A stretch of 49,717 nucleotides of DNA from a virus. The DNA is taken from positions 1 to 49,717 of the IMG/VR virus record IMGVR_UViG_3300034073_002380; one strand, written 5' to 3'. A program made the translations under genes and the position numbers. This document shows positions 40,482-48,102 of this stretch, piece after piece. The notes under the pieces were generated by a model, which saw only the letters and a list, made by a program, of their open reading frames with translations, was not told the origin of the DNA and did no database searches. Position 1 is the stretch's first letter, and the number at the start of each line of letters is the position of its first letter.

Positions 40482-41860
40482 AGGATGGAGGTGAGAAGAC
40501 TGGTCTTCCGAGAGCGGGCTTTCCAGCGGAAGAATGCCCATCCCGGTTTGTAGCCACGGCGGGCTGCGAGAGCACGGAAATCATCCAGGGTTCGGCACAT
40601 TCCTTCCTCGCGGCGCTCGTCGCGCTTGCGGGCGATGTCCTCGATGGACAGGCGCTGAAGCTCGCCATCGACCTCGTCGATGTCACGCGGAGCGATGACC
40701 CGGGCGGTGCCGCACTGCGGGCAGGCGGTTCCGGCGAAGATGGCGTAGCACTTCGAGCACTGCTTGGTCTCGACGGGCTTGGACTTGGCCTTGCGCTTCT
40801 CGCGGCCCTCGAGATCCCACTCGCGGTCCTGCTCGGCCAGGCCGTGACGTAGGCAGTTCCCTACGTGATCGAGGATGACGGCGTGGGACTTGCCGGGGTA
40901 AGGTCTGAGAGCGCGACCCAGCTGCTGCAAGTGCATCGAAAGCGACATCGTCGGGCGAAGAAGAATCGCCGCGTTGACCGTGGGAAGATCAAACCCCTCG
41001 GAAATCAACTCGCAGCTGGTCAGAACCAGGATCCGGCCGGCCGTCAGGTCTTCCACGCGCTTCTTGCGAGTCTCCTGATCCAGCTGGCCGTCAATCGAGG
41101 CAGCCGGTATGCCAGCAGCCTCAAACTGTGCCGCAACGTGCTGCGAGTGAGCGACGGAGATGCAGAAGGCCACCGCCCGCTGGTTTGGGCAAAATCGCCG
41201 GTAGTGCGTTACCGCGTCGCCGGTTATTTTTGGAGTATCGACTACCTCGGCCGCCTCACCGAGATTGTAATCGCCGGCGAGCTTGGAGACACCTGAGAGA
41301 TCCACGGCTTCGCGGGGCGCGTAGTAGACCGGCCGGGCAAGGAATCCGTTCTCGATGAGCCACCCGACGGTAGGGCCGATGACCATGCGATCGAACACGG
41401 CGCCGAGACCCTTGCCATCCAGGCGCTCCGGAGTCGCTGTCACGCCGATGAATTTGGCGTTTGGCCAGGTGGCGAACATCTCGATGTAGGACTTCGAGAC
41501 TCCGTGATGCGCCTCGTCGATGATGACCAGGTCGGGTTCGGGGACCTTGTCGAACCGACGTGCCAGCGTCTGGATCGAGGCGACCATGGCAGATTGTTGA
41601 GCCATGAATTTGCCAGACTGGATGAATCCATGGGGGACATCGACGCGCTTCAGCGTGGCACTGATCTGCTCGAGGATTTCCTTCCGGTGCGCAACGATGA
41701 TCACCCGGGATCCGCGTTGCAGGACCTGGTTCGTGATGTAGCTGAAGAGGACAGTCTTTCCGGATCCAGTCGGACTGACCGCCAGCGGCCGCTTGGCGCC
41801 GGACCCGAATGCAGAACGGATGTCCTGAGCAAGCTGGTTTTGATAGGGGCGCAGTTCCAT
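40478..41860 (-). CDS. SF2 DEAD/DEAH-box helicase (460 aa)
   Basis: MELRPYQNQLAQDIRSAF (Q-type start), Walker A SPTGSGKT (29-36), IIDEAHHG (113-120), GVTATPER (about 139), then the second RecA lobe with ILVLTSCELISEGFDLP and motif VI QQLGRALRPYPGK (about 325). A C-terminal zinc ribbon (CSKCYAIFAGTACPQCG, about 383) and basic tail follow. Related to RecG/RadD-like phage helicases that unwind branched DNA. ATG 41860 was chosen at the conserved start. First gene of the replication operon; TTGACA (41900-41895) lies 40 bases upstream in a palindrome shared with the divergent RHH gene. Confidence 0.92.
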   Translation of the reverse strand: MELRPYQNQLAQDIRSAFGSGAKRPLAVSPTGSGKTVLFSYITNQVLQRGSRVIIVAHRKEILEQISATLKRVDVPHGFIQSGKFMAQQSAMVASIQTLARRFDKVPEPDLVIIDEAHHGVSKSYIEMFATWPNAKFIGVTATPERLDGKGLGAVFDRMVIGPTVGWLIENGFLARPVYYAPREAVDLSGVSKLAGDYNLGEAAEVVDTPKITGDAVTHYRRFCPNQRAVAFCISVAHSQHVAAQFEAAGIPAASIDGQLDQETRKKRVEDLTAGRILVLTSCELISEGFDLPTVNAAILLRPTMSLSMHLQQLGRALRPYPGKSHAVILDHVGNCLRHGLAEQDREWDLEGREKRKAKSKPVETKQCSKCYAIFAGTACPQCGTARVIAPRDIDEVDGELQRLSIEDIARKRDERREEGMCRTLDDFRALAARRGYKPGWAFFRWKARSRKTSLLTSIL

Positions 41861-41885
41861 TGTGAGCCGAAGGCTGCGTTCCTGG

Positions 41886-41901
41886 GCTTGACGTGTCAAG
41901 C
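41886..41901. promoter_or_regulatory. 16-bp palindrome between helicase and RHH genes
   Basis: GCTTGACGTGTCAAGC is a perfect 7-bp inverted repeat with a 2-base centre, containing TTGACG on the plus strand and TTGACA on the minus strand. It lies 25 bases before helicase ATG 41860 and 21 bases before RHH ATG 41923. It can serve as overlapping -35 boxes for both and as an operator; -10 boxes are weak. Half-sites TGAC/GTCA match those at the recT promoter. Confidence 0.7.
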
Positions 41902-41922
41902 ACAAGCTACACACTCGCCGGC

Positions 41923-42096
41923 ATGAAGAACACGATTCGCGTGAGTTACAGGTTGCCGATCGAGGTGGCGCAGATGTTGGAAGATGAAGCGATCCGATCG
42001 CGTCGGACGAAGACCGCGGTGCTCATCATCGCAATCGAGGACCACGTGATGCGTTCGGCCGCCAAGAAACCCGTTGACACTCGGAAAACCCGATAG
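41923..42096 (+). CDS. Ribbon-helix-helix (CopG/Arc-type) regulator (57 aa)
   Basis: MKNTIRVSYRLPIEVAQMLE carries the beta strand that inserts in the DNA groove, followed by helices DEAIRSRRTKTAVLIIAIED and a basic tail (SAAKKPVDTRKTR). The size is typical of RHH repressors, which bind paired inverted half-sites as dimers. ATG 41923 was chosen; the frame is open 30 bases further. The palindrome at 41886-41901 and the recT operator are candidate targets (inference). Confidence 0.8.
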   Translation: MKNTIRVSYRLPIEVAQMLEDEAIRSRRTKTAVLIIAIEDHVMRSAAKKPVDTRKTR

Positions 42097-42170
42097 CACG
42101 ATTCCGCCACGACGCATCTCCTGGTTTCGTCAACCAGGCGCGAACTGGGCGCGTTATTCCAGTTGGCCAA

Positions 42171-42188
42171 GAGCGCCGAAGGGCGCTC
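42171..42188 (+). terminator. Hairpin after the RHH gene
   Basis: GAGCGCC (42171-42177) and GGCGCTC (42182-42188) form a perfect 7-bp stem with a GAAG loop, 75 bases beyond the RHH stop. No T run follows, so it is an imperfect terminator or an mRNA structure before the capsid leader. Confidence 0.4.
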
Positions 42189-42307
42189 GCCGGTTCCACG
42201 GCTCGGACTCGCCACCGAGGTTGGATTGATGGTCCTGACGGACCTGCAATCTGCCTCGTTGTCTCGGAGAGGTAGGTGAAGCAAACCCCCGGGGCAGGAG
42301 AGCCACT

Positions 42308-43912
42308 ATGGCCGCAGGAAATGTAATCAGCTGTAAGCAGTTCGCTTCCTTCCTCGTCTCGCAGGAACCTGTGTATGACAAGGAAGTGCTCAAGGATATC
42401 CGCCCGTTTGACGGGATGATCGGATATTACAACACCGGATCGTTCGACGCGTATTCCGGCACGACCCACACGTTCGATCGCTTCAACAGCGTGTTCCCGA
42501 ACGTGACCGGTTCGTGGGAAAACCCGACCGGCGCCAGCTGCACTGGCCAGCCGTGCGACCCGACCGAGAACAAGATCGGATGGGGCTGGACCCGCAACAC
42601 CTACTCGCTGGAGAAGCAGAGCTGGGGTTCGGATATCCTGTGCTTCGACCAGATCATGACGAAGACGAAGGCCAAGGAGCACTTCCGTCAGATCATCGAC
42701 GACGTTCTTCGCCCCGCGACGAACTGGATCACCACGTACTACCTCCAGCGCAAGGCGATGGAGCTTTCCGGTTCGCTGGCTGGCGGTAACGCCTTCGCCT
42801 GCGCCGCTGGTCTGCCTCCGATCAACTTCTCGTGGGTTGGCGCTGGCTACACCACGCTGCGTGTGACTGACAACGCTGGTGTTGCCGTGGCTTCCGCGAC
42901 GATCGGCAAGCTCACCCCTGAGATCCTCCAGTCCCGCGTGACTCGGCAGTATTTCTTGGGCGCCATCCAGGCCGGCAAGGAAGGGTATGACTCTCTCCAG
43001 CTGCACACCGACAAAGATACCTTCCGGTATCTGTCGAAGACCAATCAGACGCTGTACGATGCCTGGCGCTTCGGCGTTTTCGCCCCGGCCGCCAAGGAGT
43101 TTTTCAAGTACGGCTTCATGGGCTACGTCGGTGACTTCATGGTGAAGGTGCTCCAGTTCCCGTTGCGCTTCAACGCGACGGCGACCCCGGGCAACTACAC
43201 CCTGGTGCTGCCGTACAAGAACGTTACTGCCACCGAGGGCATCAAGTCCGTCTTCAACGAAGACTACGACAAGGCCCAGCATCAAATCAGCTACATCAAC
43301 AACCCGCGTGCTCTGCGCGTGTTGCCGTTCCGCCCCGAGGCCGTGAACCCGAATATGCCGTTCATGGTTCGGGATTACGGTGGGCGGTGGAAGTTCGCGA
43401 CCAACGACCTGGGCGCGGACTGTGCGGGCAAGCCGATCGACAACAGTCGCGGCAACAAGGGCAAGTTCATCGCCGATTTCCAGTTGGCCGTGAAGCCCGA
43501 GCATCCGGAATGGCTTGAAGCCATCTTCCACAAGGTCGATCGTGGCTGCGTGGAAATCATCAGTCCCTGCGAAGCCGACCCTGGCAACCCGGCGCAGAAC
43601 TACAACAGCGCGGACCCTGTCTGCGGTGTCACCGTTCAGTTCACGGCGGTTCCGAACGACGCGGGCAACTACGTCATCGGCACCACTGGCATCATGTGCG
43701 ACGACAACATCGTCACGAACGCTGGTATCAGCGAGGCCACTCCGGCCGCGTTGGTCGCCGCGTTGCAGGTGGTCTGGGACGCTGAGTTCGGCGCCTCCTC
43801 GGGCACCTGGAGCGTTGTGTCTGGCAACCTGATTCAGCTGGCCAGCAGCGCGTTCCCGACGACCACCGAGGTCGTGCCCTGCACCAACGTCACGTTGGAG
43901 TTCAGCATCTGA
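42308..43912 (+). CDS. Major capsid protein (534 aa)
   Basis: Shell protein, called from its length, its position as head of the virion gene row and its content: N-terminal VISCKQFASFLVSQEPVYDK, a middle LKVLQFPLRF-type beta core (VLQFPLRFNATATPGNYTLV), DYGGRWKFATNDLG and a C-terminal domain (about 400-534, TVQFTAVPNDAG) rich in beta strands. It resembles large capsid proteins of podoviruses with an HK97-type fold, though no single motif proves it. A good ribosome site AGGAG lies 7 bases before the ATG. A strong hairpin follows the stop. It is the only large gene in the 42-48 kb plus row besides the fibre. Confidence 0.75.
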   Translation: MAAGNVISCKQFASFLVSQEPVYDKEVLKDIRPFDGMIGYYNTGSFDAYSGTTHTFDRFNSVFPNVTGSWENPTGASCTGQPCDPTENKIGWGWTRNTYSLEKQSWGSDILCFDQIMTKTKAKEHFRQIIDDVLRPATNWITTYYLQRKAMELSGSLAGGNAFACAAGLPPINFSWVGAGYTTLRVTDNAGVAVASATIGKLTPEILQSRVTRQYFLGAIQAGKEGYDSLQLHTDKDTFRYLSKTNQTLYDAWRFGVFAPAAKEFFKYGFMGYVGDFMVKVLQFPLRFNATATPGNYTLVLPYKNVTATEGIKSVFNEDYDKAQHQISYINNPRALRVLPFRPEAVNPNMPFMVRDYGGRWKFATNDLGADCAGKPIDNSRGNKGKFIADFQLAVKPEHPEWLEAIFHKVDRGCVEIISPCEADPGNPAQNYNSADPVCGVTVQFTAVPNDAGNYVIGTTGIMCDDNIVTNAGISEATPAALVAALQVVWDAEFGASSGTWSVVSGNLIQLASSAFPTTTEVVPCTNVTLEFSI

Positions 43913-43923
43913 TCGGTCAAACT

Positions 43924-43949
43924 GGGGGCTCTCCTTCGGGAGGGCCCCC
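43924..43949 (+). terminator. Strong UUCG-loop hairpin after the capsid gene
   Basis: GGGGGCTCTCC (43924-43934) pairs with GGAGGGCCCCC (43939-43949) over 11 bp (one G-U), with a TTCG loop, 11 bases after the capsid stop. No T run follows, so it may protect the capsid mRNA 3' end or reduce downstream transcription; it is typical placement after a high-copy gene. Confidence 0.65.
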
Positions 43950-44020
43950 TCTCGAGGGGCTGGTAGCCGCCCGGCGCGTCCGGGATGCTGGCAGCCTCTC
44001 AACAAGGAAAGGATTTTACG

Positions 44021-44284
44021 ATGTACGGACAAATGATGGGCAAACGAAAGATGGACGGCATGGGCCGCATGGGTCCCGAGGTGGAGACTGTCGAGTTCAC
44101 CCCTCCGAAAGAACTGAAGCTCGAAGGCGAGTCCGGCACCGCCATGGTTGACTGGCGTACCACGCCGCGTGGCACCATTGAAATCATTGGTTTCGACGGC
44201 ATCACTCTCGGTGAGTCCGGCCGCCAGGACATGGAGGAGGATGCCGTAGAGAACGAGATGGACGACATGGAGGAGGAAGCCTGA
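44021..44284 (+). CDS. Small acidic head-associated protein (87 aa)
   Basis: Met/Gly-rich start (GQMMGKRKMDGMGRMGPEVE), then a beta part EFTPPKELKLEGESGTAMVD, TPRGTIEIIGFDGITLG, and an acidic helix (EEDAVENEMDDMEEEA). The start at 44021 has AAGGAAAGG upstream. The position directly after the capsid gene suggests a decoration or head-completion protein. No family recognised. Confidence 0.6.
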   Translation: MYGQMMGKRKMDGMGRMGPEVETVEFTPPKELKLEGESGTAMVDWRTTPRGTIEIIGFDGITLGESGRQDMEEDAVENEMDDMEEEA

Positions 44285-44285
44285 T

Positions 44286-44690
44286 ATGCCCGCCTTGACG
44301 CCATCTCAGATCGCCGCCTTGAGTGGCTGCTTCGACTGCCTGTCGCCTGGCGTGAAGGAGTCCTTCATGGTCACGCTGCTCCAGCAGATCCAAGGGTCGC
44401 TTCCTGGTGCTTCGCTGACGACCACCAGCCCGGGCGGTCTGCTGACCGTTACGGCCACATCCGCAGCCAACCTGGCGCGGAAGAAATTCACGCTTCAGAA
44501 CCAGAAGAACGAAGAGTTGTTCGTGAAGTTCGGCACTGGTGCCAGCACGACGGATTACCACATCGTGCTTCCGGCTCACAACACTGGTTCCAAGCATTCC
44601 GACCCTTTGATGCTGGATGGATACACCGGCGCAATCAGCGTCGCTCCAACCACCGGCTCCCCGTCCTACACCTTCGCTGAATTCGTCTGA
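44286..44690 (+). CDS. Small virion protein (134 aa)
   Basis: PALTPSQIAALSGCFDCLSP, then SLTTTSPGGLLTVTATSAAN and LFVKFGTGASTTDYHIVLPA: a beta-rich protein with a fibre-like strand pattern. It starts 1 base after the preceding stop, with GGAGGAAGCC upstream. A head or fibre-attachment protein by position, ahead of the S74 tail fibre. Confidence 0.6.
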   Translation: MPALTPSQIAALSGCFDCLSPGVKESFMVTLLQQIQGSLPGASLTTTSPGGLLTVTATSAANLARKKFTLQNQKNEELFVKFGTGASTTDYHIVLPAHNTGSKHSDPLMLDGYTGAISVAPTTGSPSYTFAEFV

Positions 44691-44693
44691 CCT

Positions 44694-46361
44694 ATGCCCA
44701 CCCCTTCCATTCAAACGCTCGTCACCGATGCGCAGCAGATCCTGAATCTCGATTCGATCTCTGCTATTCGATCCGTCGTCGCCGTTGCCTTGGCCAACGC
44801 CAACACCGGCACGCCGCTCAACCCGAACCTTACCACGCAGCAGCTGTGGAATGAGTTCTACCAGGTCGTCACCAAGCCGAAGAGCGACATCGAGTCGATC
44901 ATTGCCAACCAGTTGATGAAGCTGCTGTACTCGCCTCCGGCGCCCGGCGGTGTGGGCGCAAATGGACAGGTGATATTCAACGATGGCGGCGTGCTGGCAG
45001 GTGATCCGCAGCTCCTGTGGAACAAGACCACCAACCTGCTGACGGTTACTGGCTCCGCCACCATCACCGGCGATCTGACGGTGGACACCTCGACGTTGAA
45101 GGTGGATTCGGCGAACAATCGGGTGGGTGTTCTCACTGCATCTCCATCCACATCTTTTCACACTCAAAGCGACGGTGTTGCAAGTGGCGCTGGGTGGACA
45201 GCGATTGGAAGATTTAACAACACCGCTCAAACAAAAGGTGTTGATATTGGGTACAATCCGTCGAACAACAATGCTGTTATTACCGCGTTAAGCGGAGGAA
45301 CTGCTTCTGGTTTTGAGTTCTGGTCATTTGATAGTGGTTGGGCCACCCGAATGACCCTGAACTCCACGGGGCTAGGCGTGGGTGGAAGTCCGTTCAGCAA
45401 GCTGAGCATAATTGATACAACCAACAACTTCCCCGGTTGTTTCCGTGGTGCTGGAGGAACAAATTTCGTTGCCATTGGAACCAGTGCACTCGGTGCTTCC
45501 ATCAATGGTTACACCACTGGATTCGGTGCTGCTGCCGACCTCATTCTCCAGCCGAATGGCGGCAACGTCGGCGTGGGGGTTACGCCGAGTGCGTCAACGG
45601 TCAGAACTGTTCAAAGCCAATATGGTGTTTTTGTTGGAAATGATGAGTTAAATGTCGCTTCAAATGCGTATTTTGGAAGTTCTTGGAAATACGTTAGCGC
45701 AGCAACTGCGGCTCGTTACAGCCAAGCCGCTGGTGTTCACTATTGGTTCACAGCAGCCGCAGGTGCTGCTGCTAATGATCCTATCACGACATTTGCAGCG
45801 GCAAACGCCAAGATGACGCTCGACGCGAGCGGGAATCTGTTGGTGGGGACGACGAGTGCGCTTGCGTCTGGAAGCACATTCCAAAATCTTGGTATAAATC
45901 GACAGGTTCTTACTCTCAAAGGAGATACGGCGGTTTCTTATACATCGGGAATTTGGAATGCCAGCACAACCGGAGACGCTTTATTCCAATATTTTGGCAC
46001 TGAAACCACACTAACTGTTCGTGGAGGAATCAGCTACAATCGAGCAGGCGGTCTTGTTTCGTACAACACGACATCCGACTATCGCGCAAAGGACATCATC
46101 GGACCTATTTCCAATAGCGGTTCGCTGATTGATTCGCTGAAGGTGTATGTCGGCAAGATGAAGGGCGCGACGGTTGAGCGTCCGATGCTGATTGCCCACG
46201 AAGCGCAAGAGGTTGCTCCTTACGCTGTCACTGGAACAAAGGATGAAGTCGATGCTGATGGCAATCCGAAGTATCAGCAGATGGATGTCTCATCGTTTAT
46301 CCCGTTGTTGATTGCTGAAATTCAATCACTCCGCACCCGTGTTGAAGCACTCGAAGCCTAA
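44694..46361 (+). CDS. Tail fibre with S74 intramolecular chaperone (555 aa)
   Basis: A trimeric fibre that autocleaves. The N-terminal 100 residues are helical (attachment). The middle is repetitive, beta-rich and AT-richer: FNDGGVLAGDPQLLWNKTT, GVTPSASTVRT, LDASGNLLVGTTSALASGST. The C-terminal 110 residues form the Peptidase_S74 chaperone: TTSDYRAKDIIGPISNSGSL (Ser-Asp cleavage dyad near residue 460), LIDSLKVYVGKMKG, PMLIAHEAQEVAPYAVTG, then a terminal helix. The ATG follows the previous stop by 3 bases without a Shine-Dalgarno. It gives this phage a second host-contact protein beside the beta-helix spike. Confidence 0.9.
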   Translation: MPTPSIQTLVTDAQQILNLDSISAIRSVVAVALANANTGTPLNPNLTTQQLWNEFYQVVTKPKSDIESIIANQLMKLLYSPPAPGGVGANGQVIFNDGGVLAGDPQLLWNKTTNLLTVTGSATITGDLTVDTSTLKVDSANNRVGVLTASPSTSFHTQSDGVASGAGWTAIGRFNNTAQTKGVDIGYNPSNNNAVITALSGGTASGFEFWSFDSGWATRMTLNSTGLGVGGSPFSKLSIIDTTNNFPGCFRGAGGTNFVAIGTSALGASINGYTTGFGAAADLILQPNGGNVGVGVTPSASTVRTVQSQYGVFVGNDELNVASNAYFGSSWKYVSAATAARYSQAAGVHYWFTAAAGAAANDPITTFAAANAKMTLDASGNLLVGTTSALASGSTFQNLGINRQVLTLKGDTAVSYTSGIWNASTTGDALFQYFGTETTLTVRGGISYNRAGGLVSYNTTSDYRAKDIIGPISNSGSLIDSLKVYVGKMKGATVERPMLIAHEAQEVAPYAVTGTKDEVDADGNPKYQQMDVSSFIPLLIAEIQSLRTRVEALEA

Positions 46362-46367
46362 TATCCC

Positions 46368-46775
46368 ATGATTACCATCTCTTGGATCATCGAACGCCTT
46401 CTCGTTAAGCCGACTGAAGGCTCGCTCACGGATGTCGTCATCACCGCCGACTGGCGTTGCAACGGCGCCGATGGCACCTACAGCGGCACCTGCTACGGCA
46501 GCGCGTCGTTCGCTCCTCCGACTGGCAACTTCACTCCGTATCCTGATCTGACCGAGCAGCAGGTGCTGGAGTGGTGCTGGTCGAATGGTGTCGATAAGAC
46601 CGCCATCGAAGCCAACGTGTCCGCTCAGATCGCTGACCAGATCAACCCTCCCGTCATCGCTCCGCCGCTGCCGTGGTTGCCTCCGGTTCCTCCGCCCCAG
46701 CCCGAGATGATCGTTCCTCCGATGCTGCCTCAGGTTGAGCCTCCGCTCGTCGATGCCAGCAATCCTGTTGCCTGA
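46368..46775 (+). CDS. Small protein following the fibre gene (135 aa)
   Basis: Reads ITISWIIERLLVKPTEGSLT, then CYGSASFAPPTGNFTPYPDL, TEQQVLEWCWSNGVDKTAIE, and a proline-rich tail (PPLPWLPPVPPPQPEM). The 'ITADWR..DG.YS...YGS.SF....F.PY.DLTE.QVL.W' pattern is common in small phage proteins next to tail fibres, with unknown role. The leader (TAATATCCCATG) lacks a ribosome site. Confidence 0.7.
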   Translation: MITISWIIERLLVKPTEGSLTDVVITADWRCNGADGTYSGTCYGSASFAPPTGNFTPYPDLTEQQVLEWCWSNGVDKTAIEANVSAQIADQINPPVIAPPLPWLPPVPPPQPEMIVPPMLPQVEPPLVDASNPVA

Positions 46776-46804
46776 TGCTTGACGTTGGCGCATACTATCC
46801 ACCC

Positions 46805-47005
46805 ATGAAAGTCATCACCCTTACCATCGACGAAACCGAAGCCCAGAATCTCGTTCAACTGATCGAGGGAGCTATTCGATCCATCGGAAGCCAAGCTGCT
46901 CGCGTTGGCGTGCCGCTCCAGGACAAGATCGCTTTTGCAGCTGCCAATGGCGTTGAGGCCCCGAAACCGACCACTGAAAATGCAGGAGAACCCAAACAAC
47001 CTTGA
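46805..47005 (+). CDS. Hypothetical protein (66 aa)
   Basis: A beta strand KVITLTIDETEAQNLVQLIE runs into a helix and GSQAARVGVPLQDKIAFAAA. Starts at ATG 46805 after ATACTATCCACCC. Its 3' end overlaps the next gene by 26 bases. Unknown; small proteins of this pattern sit before phage holin genes. Confidence 0.6.
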   Translation: MKVITLTIDETEAQNLVQLIEGAIRSIGSQAARVGVPLQDKIAFAAANGVEAPKPTTENAGEPKQP

Positions 47006-47183
47006 GGTACGCATCGTGAGATTGGAGACCATCATCGGTGACAAAGACGCCGGCATGGTCTCCGACATCCACGGCATCAAATCCACGCTCGAGGGCCTGA
47101 AGCAGTTCCAGTGGAAGCTGTTTGGCGGCCTTGGGGTTTTGGTTGTGCTGGCACAACTCATTGGTAGGATCGGACTGAAATAA
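46980..47183 (+). CDS. Membrane-anchored helical protein, lysis cluster (67 aa)
   Basis: A helix (NLEVRIVRLETIIGDKDAGM, GIKSTLEGLKQFQWKLFG) ends in one transmembrane segment (GLGVLVVLAQLIGRIG). This is the layout of hemolysin XhlA-like proteins that work with a holin. ATG 46980 lies inside the preceding gene. It is followed 9 bases later by the holin-like gene. Confidence 0.7.
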   Translation: MQENPNNLEVRIVRLETIIGDKDAGMVSDIHGIKSTLEGLKQFQWKLFGGLGVLVVLAQLIGRIGLK

Positions 47184-47192
47184 CCACCAAAG

Positions 47193-47375
47193 ATGAACGA
47201 CTCCATCAAATCCATCGTCCGCCACGGACTATCGTTCGGAGGCGGGTTCCTTGTTGCCAAGGGCCTCGTCACCGTTGACCAGGCGAACGAATTGGCAGGT
47301 GCCGTGATCACCATTCTCGGCGTCGGCTGGTCCGTGTGGAAGAACCGCAAGGCCGCTACTCCGCCGGCTCCTTGA
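47193..47375 (+). CDS. Holin-like membrane protein (60 aa)
   Basis: KSIVRHGLSFGGGFLVAKGL and ELAGAVITILGVGWSVWKNR form two hydrophobic segments with a charged C-terminus (NRKAATPPAP), the pattern of small phage holins of the GRH.L...GG..V..G / GA...L.G..WS.W type. It would open the inner membrane and let the endolysin out. The leader ACCACCAAAG before ATG lacks a good ribosome site. Confidence 0.75.
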   Translation: MNDSIKSIVRHGLSFGGGFLVAKGLVTVDQANELAGAVITILGVGWSVWKNRKAATPPAP

Positions 47376-47379
47376 ACCT

Positions 47380-47559
47380 ATGTTTGGCATCCTCTCCTCA
47401 CTGACGAAAGCCACACTCGGTGTCGTCGTTGAGACTCCTGTCTCGATCGTTCACGACGCCGTCAACAAGGGCATCATGCTCAGCGATGATGACCTGCGAA
47501 CCGAAAAAGCGATTCGACGCATTCTCGAGAACCTCGAGAACGCAACGGATCCTGAATGA
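47380..47559 (+). CDS. Small protein of the lysis cluster (59 aa)
   Basis: Below the usual size cut-off: FGILSSLTKATLGVVVETPV, SIVHDAVNKGIMLSDDDLRT, EKAIRRILENLENATDPE. A hydrophobic first half and acidic helical second half. ATG 47380 is 4 bases after the holin stop (TGAACCTATG); its end overlaps the next ATG by 4 (ATGA). Small proteins of this pattern (mixed hydrophobic helix, then TEKAIRRILENL) are frequent next to phage holins. Function unknown. Confidence 0.6.
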   Translation: MFGILSSLTKATLGVVVETPVSIVHDAVNKGIMLSDDDLRTEKAIRRILENLENATDPE

Positions 47560-47729
47560 ACTGGATCTACCAGTTGGTGAGGGCGCTTCTCGATTTCATT
47601 CGGGAGGCGCCCCAGCCGAAAATCACTGACGGAAATGCTCCGAAGCCTCTCAAAGACGATCTCCACGATCGCATTGCTGACCTGCATGGGCTGCCAGCAG
47701 ACCAAGGTGATCCTCGTTCCCCACGGTGA
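47556..47729 (+). CDS. Small lysis-cluster protein overlapping the lipoprotein gene (57 aa)
   Basis: NWIYQLVRALLDFIREAPQP, then DGNAPKPLKDDLHDRIADLH and GLPADQGDPRSPR. Its first half is an amphipathic helix. The gene overlaps the lipoprotein gene (47635) by 95 bases in another frame, an arrangement reminiscent of Rz/Rz1 pairs, although no transmembrane segment is visible here. ATG at 47556 overlaps the previous stop. Confidence 0.6.
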   Translation: MNWIYQLVRALLDFIREAPQPKITDGNAPKPLKDDLHDRIADLHGLPADQGDPRSPR

Positions 47730-47859
47730 TCCCGTGCTGCTCGCGGAGCCCGTGAAGGCCAAGGTCTACGCGTTCGACGCGCAGGGAAACATGACTGGAT
47801 ATCCGACGAAGGTGACGATTCCAGCCGGCTGGTACGCTCTCCCGAAACGCCGCCCATGA
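47635..47859 (+). CDS. Rz1-like lipoprotein, candidate spanin (74 aa)
   Basis: A signal peptide MLRSLSKTISTIALLTCMGC ends at a lipobox LTCMGC, so Cys20 would be lipidated. The mature part reads KVILVPHGDPVLLAEPVKAK and TKVTIPAGWYALPKRRP, typical of small phage lysis lipoproteins (PHGDPV...IP.GWY.LP). It would sit in the outer membrane, implying a Gram-negative host. It begins inside the 57-aa gene and overlaps the next ATG. Confidence 0.7.
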   Translation: MLRSLSKTISTIALLTCMGCQQTKVILVPHGDPVLLAEPVKAKVYAFDAQGNMTGYPTKVTIPAGWYALPKRRP

Positions 47860-48101
47860 TCACGTACCGAGGCCAGAAATTCGCAGGCTACAACAAACCC
47901 AAGGCGACCCCGGGCGCTTCGAAAAAGTCTGCCGTGCTGGCCAAGGAGGACGGCAAGGTGCGCTTGGTTCGCTTCGGTGATCCCAAGATGCCGATCAAGA
48001 AGCACATCCCGGCCAACCGAAAAAGTTTCCGGGCCCGCCACGGTTGCAGCGAGCCCGGCACGAAGCTGAGTGCTAAGTTCTGGAGTTGCCGCGCCTGGTA
48101 G
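47856..48101 (+). CDS. Small conserved basic phage protein (81 aa)
   Basis: TYRGQKFAGYNKPKATPGAS, SAVLAKEDGKVRLVRFGDPK, then KSFRARHGCSEPGTKLSAKF and WSCRAW. This highly recognisable pattern (RKSFRARH.C....TK..A.YWSC) is common among phage virion-side genes, with unknown function. The C-terminus has two Cys and may bind metal. It ends 1 base from the end of the convergent scaffold gene. Confidence 0.75.
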   Translation: MITYRGQKFAGYNKPKATPGASKKSAVLAKEDGKVRLVRFGDPKMPIKKHIPANRKSFRARHGCSEPGTKLSAKFWSCRAW

Positions 48102-48102
48102 G

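Noticed and set aside
46779-46805. GCTTGACG before the 66-aa gene as another member of the TTGACG promoter class
   Set aside because: The TACTAT box is only 8 bases after TTGACG and the ATG 26 bases from the box, so spacing does not fit.
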